Positions 1 through 5,441 of a DNA stretch of 11,076 nt are shown in pieces. Position 1 is the first letter of the stretch. Every line of letters begins with the position of its first letter. A program made the translations under genes and the position numbers. The notes below the pieces were generated by a model. It made no database searches. It was not told the DNA's origin and saw only the letters and a list, made by a program, of their open reading frames with translations. Source of the DNA: Alphaproteobacteria bacterium (GTDB lineage: Bacteria; Pseudomonadota; Alphaproteobacteria; UBA8366; Aestuariispiraceae); assembly GCA_006844765.1 (NCBI GenBank), contig SPJV01000176.1, forward strand, positions 1 to 11,076, read 5' to 3'.

Positions 1-1529
1 ATCCGGCTCTGCGGATCGGCAAACAGGTGACGGAATCCTCCGTTTTGCATGGGAAATTAACTCAGGCCGAGGCTGACAAGCGGGCTGAAGCGTTATACCG
101 CGCGCTCGACCTTCCAGATCCGGAACGGCTGGGGCAGCGCTATCCGCATCAGGTGTCAGGCGGGCAACTCCAACGTTTGATGGCGGCGATGGCGCTTTGT
201 GGCAAACCCGATCTTCTGGTCTTGGATGAACCCACAACGGCCTTGGATGTGACGACCCAGATTGAGGTTTTGAAGGCTTTTAAGAGTGTCATCCAGGAAG
301 AGGAGGCAGCGGCTATCTACGTCACGCATGACCTCGCGATTGTGGCGCAGGTGGCCGACTACATTGTCGTTCTTTACAATGGCGAAATTCAGGAAGAAGG
401 ACCGGCGGATCAGATAATCGAACGGCCGACGCATCCTTACACCAAACGCCTGATGTCTGCGGTCAGACCGTCCCCTGCGGCGGGTGACATTGATGCGGCC
501 ACGGCAGCGGCGCAATCAGATCCTGTTGCCCTTGAAGCGTGGGATATTACGGCGGGCTATGGCAAGGGCGCGCAGGGTGCGCCATTGGTAACGGTGCTTC
601 AGGATGTCGAAATCAAAGTAAAGCGCGGTCACGTGGTTGGCGTTATTGGGGAAAGCGGCTGCGGGAAGTCGACATTCGCCCGGGTTCTAGCCGGGCTTCT
701 GCCGCCCTTTAAGGGAGCGGTATCGGTTGACGACAGACCTCTGCCGGCCCGGATCGCTGATCGGTCCCGGGCCGATGCGCGGAAGATACAATTCGTTTTT
801 CAGATGGCCGACACAGCGCTTAATCCACGGCAGAAGATCGGCGATATTCTCGGACGCCCGCTGCAGTTCTATCTGGGCCTGAAGGGCCGCGAAAAACGGG
901 CGCGCATTGCCGAGATTTTGCAAATGGTGGAGCTACCACCTGAATTCGCGCACCGCTATCCAAATGAGTTGTCGGGCGGGCAAAAACAGCGCGTCAATCT
1001 TGGTCGGGCCCTGGCGGCGGAACCGGAAGTCCTGTTATGTGACGAGGTGACATCGGCTCTGGACAGCATCGTTGGTGCCAATGTTATCAACCTGCTGCGT
1101 GAATTGAGGCGGAACCTGGGTGTTTCCTTCGTCTTTATCTCCCATGACCTGTCGACGGTCGCCTCATTCTCTGATGAGATCGTGGTGCTCTATGCAGGGC
1201 GGATTGTGGAGCAAGGGACCGTCGCGCAGGTTCTGTCACCGCCCTATCATCCCTATACACGGTTGCTGATCACCTCTGTGCCCGAGATGCGGGTCGGGTG
1301 GTTGGAGGCAAGTTCCGAGACCCGGGAGGCCGCAGCCGGCATCGCGAAGAGTATCGAGCTTGGCGCATCCGGTTGTCCGTTTACGAACCGTTGCCCGATG
1401 GCGATCGACAATGTGTGTGAGACAGAAGCACCGCCTGTACGCGAGTTGGCGCCAGGACACCGGATCGCGTGCCATCTACCAATAGAACCGGAAACAAAGG
1501 GCGGGGCATCTGCTGCTCCCGCCGTTTAA
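1..1529 (+). CDS. Fused two-domain oligopeptide/dipeptide-type ABC transporter ATP-binding protein (5' end outside window)
   Basis: This is the cytoplasmic ATPase of a peptide/nickel-class ABC importer, with DppD-like and DppF-like halves in one chain. The frame is open from base 3, and the residues before the GTG at 27 already match the family (LRIGKQ), so that GTG is internal and the gene starts upstream. Numbering from base 3, half one lacks its Walker A (off-window) but shows the signature VSGGQ (51-55), Walker B Asp75-Glu76 and H-loop His109. Half two is complete: Walker A GESGCGKST (216-224), signature LSGGQ (323-327), Walker B Asp347-Glu348 and His381. An oligopeptide-transporter C-terminal region follows, with Cys458, Cys464, Cys472 and Cys490. 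The first half has only the HPYTKRL part of that region, without the cysteines. Permease and binding-protein genes presumably lie upstream. A HAD gene starts 37 bases downstream. The family is certain; the substrate cannot be read from the ATPase. Confidence 0.95.
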   Translation, partial: PALRIGKQVTESSVLHGKLTQAEADKRAEALYRALDLPDPERLGQRYPHQVSGGQLQRLMAAMALCGKPDLLVLDEPTTALDVTTQIEVLKAFKSVIQEEEAAAIYVTHDLAIVAQVADYIVVLYNGEIQEEGPADQIIERPTHPYTKRLMSAVRPSPAAGDIDAATAAAQSDPVALEAWDITAGYGKGAQGAPLVTVLQDVEIKVKRGHVVGVIGESGCGKSTFARVLAGLLPPFKGAVSVDDRPLPARIADRSRADARKIQFVFQMADTALNPRQKIGDILGRPLQFYLGLKGREKRARIAEILQMVELPPEFAHRYPNELSGGQKQRVNLGRALAAEPEVLLCDEVTSALDSIVGANVINLLRELRRNLGVSFVFISHDLSTVASFSDEIVVLYAGRIVEQGTVAQVLSPPYHPYTRLLITSVPEMRVGWLEASSETREAAAGIAKSIELGASGCPFTNRCPMAIDNVCETEAPPVRELAPGHRIACHLPIEPETKGGASAAPAV

Positions 1530-1566
1530 AATCAACCTAACTACCCCCTGATTAAAGGAGAACCCC

Positions 1567-2235
1567 ATGTCTCAATTTCGACCGAAATACATCACCTTTG
1601 ACTGCTATGGCACGTTGACGGCATTCCAGATGCGCCGCATCGCCCGTGAAATGTACAAGGATCGGGTGCCGGAAGAAGGAATGGATCAATTCATCAAGGA
1701 TTTCGGTTTCTACCGGTTTGATGAAGTGCTCGGCGATTGGAAGCCTTATGAGGATGTCATCAAGAACGCCGTCTATCGAACCTGCAAGAAATGGAATGTC
1801 GAATACATCGATTCCGAAGCAAAAGTTTATTATGACGAGGTGCCGAATTGGGGGCCGCACGCAGATGTTTCAGAACCGCTCGCGCGCGTGGCGGAGCATT
1901 ATCCCCTGGTGATCCTTTCCAACGCGATGAATAGCCAGATTCAGTCGAATGTCGATAAGCTCGGCGCGCCTTTCCATGCGGTCTACACGGCAGAACAGGC
2001 GCAGGCCTATAAGCCACGCTACCAGGCTTTTGAATATATGTTCGACCAGTTGGGATGCGGCCCGGAAGATGTCCTGCACGTCTCTTCAAGCCTGCGCTAC
2101 GACCTGATTTCGGCCTTTGGTCTCAACATCAAGAACAAGGTCTATGTCAATCGCGGTTATGAGCCGGGGGCACCGGGATATGAGTATCATGAGATTTCCG
2201 ATATCAGCGGTTTGCCGGGTATTGTTGGTCTCTAA
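1567..2235 (+). CDS. HAD superfamily hydrolase, haloacid dehalogenase type II-like
   Basis: This is a 222-residue soluble protein of the usual length for L-2-haloacid dehalogenases. It opens with HAD motif I, FDCYGTL, with nucleophile Asp12 and Thr16. Motif II has Ser118-Asn119 (ILSN), motif III Lys149 (AYKP), and motif IV Asp179 in HVSSSLRYD. The residue two after the nucleophile is Tyr14, not Asp, which argues against an ordinary HAD phosphatase. By my manual comparison with remembered L-DEX, however, the dehalogenase residues Tyr157, Asn177 and probably Arg41 are replaced (Phe155, Leu176, and no aligned Arg). The fold and class are secure, but real dehalogenation is doubtful. The start is supported by AAAGGAG at 1554-1560, six bases before the ATG. 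It lies between the ABC ATPase and a flavin oxidase, so a role in the same catabolic pathway is inferred. Confidence 0.88.
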   Translation: MSQFRPKYITFDCYGTLTAFQMRRIAREMYKDRVPEEGMDQFIKDFGFYRFDEVLGDWKPYEDVIKNAVYRTCKKWNVEYIDSEAKVYYDEVPNWGPHADVSEPLARVAEHYPLVILSNAMNSQIQSNVDKLGAPFHAVYTAEQAQAYKPRYQAFEYMFDQLGCGPEDVLHVSSSLRYDLISAFGLNIKNKVYVNRGYEPGAPGYEYHEISDISGLPGIVGL

Positions 2236-2252
2236 TGGGGTGGTGACGTCTC

Positions 2253-3530
2253 ATGCAACTTAAGCCCTACTGGTTGGATTCTGCCCCGGCATTTACCGGT
2301 GGACGGGATGACGCCTTACCGTCGTCGGCGGATGTCGTTGTTATTGGCGGGGGCTTTAGCGGCTTGTCTGCGGCGCGGGCCTTGGCGCGTCGTGGGGCGG
2401 ATGTGGTTGTGCTGGAAGCGGGTGGGGTTGTCTCCGCCGCTTCCGGCCGCAATGGCGGTCATTGCAACAATGGCCTGGCCAAAGGCATTACGGGTGTTGC
2501 CGCAGCCTATGGGCAGGCTCGGGCGGAGGATCTCTACAAAGCCTTTGATGCTGCGGTCGATACGGTAGAGCGCGTCGTTGGCGAGGAGCATATCGATTGC
2601 GACTTCCGGCGAAGCGGCAAGGTGCAGGTGGCGGCAAAGCCGTCGCATTATGCGCGGCTTGTCGATAATCACGCCGTATTGGCGCGCGGTGTTGATCCGG
2701 ATACCGAACTGATCCCGCCGGAGAAACTTCGGTCCGAGGTAAATTCCGAGCTCTTTCACGGGGGGCTGTTGTATCGCCGGGGTGCGATGCTGCATGTCGG
2801 TCGCTTCGGCATTGGTCTGGCGGAAGCCGCCGCTCACCACGGTGCTGCAATCTTTGAGAATACGCCGGTTACGAACCTGAAACGCCTTGCCGGGGATCGG
2901 CATGAAGTGGCAACGGCAAAAGGCACGATCCGTGCGGATAAGGTCTTCCTGGCAACCGGCGCAGATACCGGGAGCGCTTTTCCCTTTTTCCGCCGACGGA
3001 TTGCACCGATCGGCAGTTTCATCATCGCAACGGAACCGCTGGCGGTGGAGAAGGTCGATGAGATCATGCCGACCCGCCGGACGGCAGTGACGACCAAAAA
3101 TATCGGGAACTATTTCCGCATCTCGCCGGACAATCGCGTGATATTCGGCGGTCGGGCACGCTTTGCCCTTTCCAACCCAACCTCTGATGCAAAGAGCGGC
3201 CAGATCCTGATGCGGGGCCTGTGTGACGTGTTCCCAAGCTTGTCCGAGACCAAGATTGATTACTGCTGGGGTGGCCTTTTGGACGTGACCCAGGACCGGC
3301 TGCCACGTGCCGGAAAGCAGGATGGTGTCTATTACGCTATGGGTTATAGCGGGCATGGGGTGCAGATGTCGGTCCATATGGGTACGATCATGGCCGCTAT
3401 TTTGAGCGGTGAGGATAATGCCAATCCTTTGGAAGGGTTGCCTTGGCCTGCCATGCCCAGCGTCTTCGGCAAGCCCTGGTTCCTGCCCATCGTGGGGGCG
3501 TATTACCGTCTGCTGGATAAACTAAGCTAG
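2253..3530 (+). CDS. FAD-dependent oxidoreductase, DAO family (amine/gamma-glutamylputrescine oxidase-like)
   Basis: This is a 425-residue flavoprotein of the D-amino-acid oxidase fold, with no signal peptide, so it is probably cytoplasmic. The dinucleotide-binding site is VVVIGGGFSGLSAARAL, with glycines at 32-34 and 37 and the ribose-binding acid Glu55 at the end of strand 2. The GRNGGH segment (65-70) is typical of the PuuB/OrdL group. Near the C-terminus, WGGLLDVTQDRLPRAG and GYSGHGV match the FAD-pyrophosphate/substrate region of the same group. Such enzymes oxidise a secondary or primary amine and pass electrons to O2 or a quinone. It starts 17 bases after the HAD stop; the only purine-rich element before the ATG is a weak GGGGTGGTGA, so translational coupling is possible. 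The position after a peptide-type importer fits amine or amino-acid catabolism. The exact substrate is not determined. Confidence 0.92.
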   Translation: MQLKPYWLDSAPAFTGGRDDALPSSADVVVIGGGFSGLSAARALARRGADVVVLEAGGVVSAASGRNGGHCNNGLAKGITGVAAAYGQARAEDLYKAFDAAVDTVERVVGEEHIDCDFRRSGKVQVAAKPSHYARLVDNHAVLARGVDPDTELIPPEKLRSEVNSELFHGGLLYRRGAMLHVGRFGIGLAEAAAHHGAAIFENTPVTNLKRLAGDRHEVATAKGTIRADKVFLATGADTGSAFPFFRRRIAPIGSFIIATEPLAVEKVDEIMPTRRTAVTTKNIGNYFRISPDNRVIFGGRARFALSNPTSDAKSGQILMRGLCDVFPSLSETKIDYCWGGLLDVTQDRLPRAGKQDGVYYAMGYSGHGVQMSVHMGTIMAAILSGEDNANPLEGLPWPAMPSVFGKPWFLPIVGAYYRLLDKLS

Positions 3531-3802
3531 GCGCGGTAACGCTCTCACGGGGGTGACCATTGGCACGCATGCCTATCGTGTGAATCTATCAAAACTCGGT
3601 TGATCCTGCAGGTACTCACCCGCTCAAAGTCGCGCCTGATCTGTCCTGCCATGCATGAATATTTGGTGGTACTCGCAATCTGATCGCCTGTGCGTTCGGA
3701 TAATTTGTTGTTTGCGTGAATAGAAGGTTCGCAAGTAAAGTTATACAAGTGGGGAACGGCGGCTATGCCGCTTTCTCGGTCCCCCGATAGGAGATTGAGT
3801 GT
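3531..3802 (+). other. Intergenic leader between oxidoreductase and globin genes
   Basis: This is a 272-base stretch without a credible gene. It contains a perfect 5-base inverted repeat ATCAA-N7-TTGAT (3588-3604), an 8-base palindrome CCTGCAGG (3605-3612), a TTGCG-N13-CGCAA inverted repeat (3712-3734), and the hairpin listed separately. I see no convincing -35/-10 pair; TATACA at 3742-3747 could be a -10 but has no good partner. It presumably carries the promoter of the globin-cyclase pair. No strong intrinsic terminator follows the oxidoreductase. Confidence 0.5.
3751..3784 (+). promoter_or_regulatory. Hairpin in the 5' leader of the globin gene
   Basis: An inner stem GCGGC (3759-3763) pairs perfectly with GCCGC (3767-3771) around a TAT loop. 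An outer stem GGGGA (3751-3755) pairs with TCCCC (3780-3784), separated from the inner stem by an internal loop. The structure ends four bases before the ribosome-binding site AGGAG (3789-3793) of the globin gene. It could protect the transcript, modulate translation, or be an attenuator; the bases after the inner stem (TTTCTC) are too poor in T for a classic terminator. Confidence 0.4.
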
Positions 3803-4162
3803 ATGGTGCAGTCTATTTTTGAACGGGTTGGGGGCTTTGCGGCCGTTCGGAAGATCGTGATGGATTTTTATGATCGCGTTTTGGATTCCGAAAAGGCCGG
3901 CGATTTTTTTGAAGACATTGAACTTCCGAACCTGATCGATCATCAAGCCAAGTTCATCGCATCCCTCCTTGGCGGGCCGGCGAGTTTTTCAGATGAGCAT
4001 CTTCGGGTCGTTCATGCGCGCCTGAAAATTGATGCCGCGAGCTTCGATGAAATGAAGGATATTCTTGCGGAAACGCTTGCGGATCATGGCCTTCCCCCGA
4101 CAGATGTAACAGCCGTGATCGACAGTATCGAAGAACGACGGGCCATGATCGTTTCGACTTAA
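3803..4162 (+). CDS. Group I truncated haemoglobin (2/2 globin)
   Basis: This is a 119-residue cytosolic protein, the normal length for group I truncated globins. It has the family's IFERVGGFAAVRKIV opening, the B-helix FYDRVL with the distal B10 tyrosine (Tyr23), the E-helix HQAKF with E11 Gln48, the LLGGP turn (55-59), and the proximal F8 haem ligand His71 in VVHARLKI followed by a characteristic FDEM helix. Tyr B10 and Gln E11 form the ligand-stabilising pair seen in mycobacterial trHbN, so tight O2 binding, NO dioxygenation or gas sensing are all possible. The ATG at 3803 has AGGAG (3789-3793) nine bases upstream. A class III cyclase begins directly downstream on the same strand, which suggests this globin may act as its haem sensor or protect it from NO. 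The family call is firm; the sensory role is inferred. Confidence 0.93.
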   Translation: MVQSIFERVGGFAAVRKIVMDFYDRVLDSEKAGDFFEDIELPNLIDHQAKFIASLLGGPASFSDEHLRVVHARLKIDAASFDEMKDILAETLADHGLPPTDVTAVIDSIEERRAMIVST

Positions 4163-4174
4163 GCCTTCGTCGAT

Positions 4175-4180
4175 GGAAGA
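4175..4180 (+). promoter_or_regulatory. Ribosome-binding site deciding the cyclase start
   Basis: GGAAGA lies seven bases before the ATG at 4188. The alternative in-frame ATG at 4173 has only CTTAAGCCTTCGTCG before it, with no purine-rich site. This favours starting at 4188, five codons later. Confidence 0.5.
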
Positions 4181-4187
4181 TTTCAGT

Positions 4188-5225
4188 ATGGAACTCGACG
4201 ATATCTACCAGAAACTGTCTGAAATTGGGCAGAATGGTCTTGCTGTCGTGACAGTTGGGGATCACGCGACTGTCTTTATGAACAAGTCCTTCGAACAGCT
4301 TCTTGGCGCTTATCGAGACGAAAGCGGTGAGAATGATTGGCGGTCAATTCCGGATTTGCGGGAGACCATGGACGGGTTGTCGCCCGGCGAGCGCGGGACT
4401 GTTGAATTGTCGCTGAAAATGCGGCGTCGGATGGTCTCTTTATCGATACATGTTGCCCGCTTGGAAGCCGCTGAGAGCGGTTTGATCCTGATTGAATCGC
4501 AGAATCATACGCGCATCCGCGAGTTGGAGGCGATGATCGATTCCCATGCGAAGATGGTAGAGCGGAACGAACGTGTTCTGAAGCGAGAACGAGAACGCGC
4601 GGACAAATTGCTTCTTAATGTGATGCCCCGGGCGGTAGTCGAAGAGTTGAAGGAATATGGCGTCGCGGCCCCAACCAGATACGAAGAAGCCTCAGTCCTG
4701 ATGCTTGATTTCGTAGCTTTTACCGAAATGTCGATTGCTGAAGATCCCTCTGCGATGGTTTCCGAGCTCAACGACCTCTTTACGAATTTCGATCAGATCA
4801 CGGAACAATTTGGTTGTGAACGGATCAAGACGATTGGTGATGCCTATATGGCTGTTTCGGGCTTGCCGGAACCCAACCCCGACCACGCCGCCGCGATTGC
4901 CAAGACGGCGCAATTGTTTATTCGCTACTTACAGCATCGGAATAAGGCGCATAAGGTTCAATGGACCGCGCGTATCGGACTTGCTTCGGGGCCGCTCATC
5001 GGGTCGATCGTTGGGGTTCAGAAATACGTCTATGATGTGTTCGGCCCGGCCGTGAACCTGGCGTCTAGAATGGAACGGCGATGCGGACCGATGGAGATAG
5101 TCTTGTGCTCTCCCATGTCTGAAATGCTTTCCGATCAATTTCCCATCGAGCCCAGGGGGCGGGAAGAAATAAAGGGGTTCGGCATGACCGATCTCTTTAC
5201 TCTTGCTCATGCAGACCGCGATTGA
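4188..5225 (+). CDS. Class III nucleotide cyclase (predicted adenylyl cyclase) with PAS-like N-terminus and signalling helix
   Basis: It makes a cyclic nucleotide, predicted to be cAMP. Positions here are counted from the in-frame ATG at 4173 (350 residues); the preferred start at 4188 is residue 6 and has the better ribosome-binding site. There is no signal peptide or membrane segment. Residues about 15-110 look PAS-like (FMNKSFEQLLGA, then an Ile/Leu-rich strand). Residues 111-150 are a charged heptad-like helix (RELEAMIDSHAKMVERNERV) ending in LLLNVMP, as in the helix before sGC and bacterial cyclase domains. The catalytic domain keeps both metal aspartates (Asp179 in LDFVAFT, Asp223 in GDAYM), the purine-selecting pair Lys219 and Asp288 (adenine-type; guanylyl cyclases have Glu and Cys) and the transition-state residues Asn295 and Arg299 (NLASRME). 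It follows a truncated globin, an arrangement suggesting gas-controlled cyclase activity. Confidence 0.93.
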   Translation: MELDDIYQKLSEIGQNGLAVVTVGDHATVFMNKSFEQLLGAYRDESGENDWRSIPDLRETMDGLSPGERGTVELSLKMRRRMVSLSIHVARLEAAESGLILIESQNHTRIRELEAMIDSHAKMVERNERVLKRERERADKLLLNVMPRAVVEELKEYGVAAPTRYEEASVLMLDFVAFTEMSIAEDPSAMVSELNDLFTNFDQITEQFGCERIKTIGDAYMAVSGLPEPNPDHAAAIAKTAQLFIRYLQHRNKAHKVQWTARIGLASGPLIGSIVGVQKYVYDVFGPAVNLASRMERRCGPMEIVLCSPMSEMLSDQFPIEPRGREEIKGFGMTDLFTLAHADRD

Positions 5226-5230
5226 TTCCC

Positions 5231-5247
5231 TTCGGCAACGTGCCGGA
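5231..5247 (+). terminator. Weak hairpin just after the cyclase stop
   Basis: TTCGGCA (5231-5237) pairs with TGCCGGA (5241-5247), including one G-U pair, around an ACG loop, five bases after the cyclase stop. No T-run follows, so it is at best a 3'-end stabiliser or part of a factor-dependent terminator. Confidence 0.3.
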
Positions 5248-5314
5248 TGGGTGGGTAATCTTACAAACTGAAATACGGCTCCGCGATCAGCGAGAACGTT
5301 CGTGCGTCTTCTGA

Positions 5315-5356
5315 TGGCTCATAAGTTTTGGCTCATAAGTGTTGGCCCAGAAGTGC
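5315..5356 (+). repeat. Three tandem copies of a 14-base unit upstream of the S1 protease gene
   Basis: TGGCTCATAAGTTT (5315-5328), TGGCTCATAAGTGT (5329-5342) and TGGCCCAGAAGTGC (5343-5356) follow each other without gaps. Copies one and two differ at one base and copy three is more diverged. They are followed at once by an inverted repeat, GCGGG (5355-5359) and CCCGC (5367-5371). The array lies 86 bases before the preferred protease start. Possible meanings are a multi-site operator or activator array with sites just over one helical turn apart, or simple slippage duplication. Confidence 0.7.
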
Positions 5357-5430
5357 GGGCCCTGTACCCGCGTGACCTGGTCGTTGTTTGATGGGACAAT
5401 GCCGGTTGGAAACTATAAGTGGGTGTGCAC

Positions 5431-5434
5431 AGGG
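5431..5434 (+). promoter_or_regulatory. Ribosome-binding site deciding the S1 protease start
   Basis: AGGG at 5431-5434 lies seven bases before the ATG at 5442, a normal spacing. The ATG at 5436 is too close to it, and the in-frame TTG at 5388 and ATG at 5391 would add about 18 non-secretory residues ahead of an otherwise good signal peptide. Confidence 0.45.
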
Positions 5435-5441
5435 CATGGTG

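Noticed and set aside
27..29. GTG at 27 as the true start of the ABC ATPase
   Set aside because: The frame is open upstream and already encodes family-typical residues, and the first half would otherwise lack its Walker A.
2316..3377. Long antisense open frame (353 codons) opposite the DAO oxidoreductase
   Set aside because: The protein shows no recognisable domain and is rich in His, Arg and Cys, as expected from reading a GC-biased gene backwards; the + strand protein has full family motifs.
3579..3593. CRP/FNR-like site TGTGA-N5-TCAAA upstream of the globin-cyclase pair
   Set aside because: The spacing is one base short of the CRP consensus and the second half-site is imperfect, so it cannot be called as feedback control by cAMP without a search.
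3588..3604. ATCAA-N7-TTGAT as an FNR or DNR box
   Set aside because: The half-sites are in the reverse order to the TTGAT-N4-ATCAA consensus and the spacing is wrong.
3655..3723. Possible 22-codon leader peptide upstream of the globin
   Set aside because: There is no ribosome-binding site before its ATG, and the composition (Trp/Cys-rich) does not suggest a real product or attenuator.
3545..3946. Minus-strand open frame of 133 codons over the globin leader and 5' end
   Set aside because: It overlaps the globin's conserved B and E helices, has no recognisable domain and shows no sign of coding use in the noncoding part.
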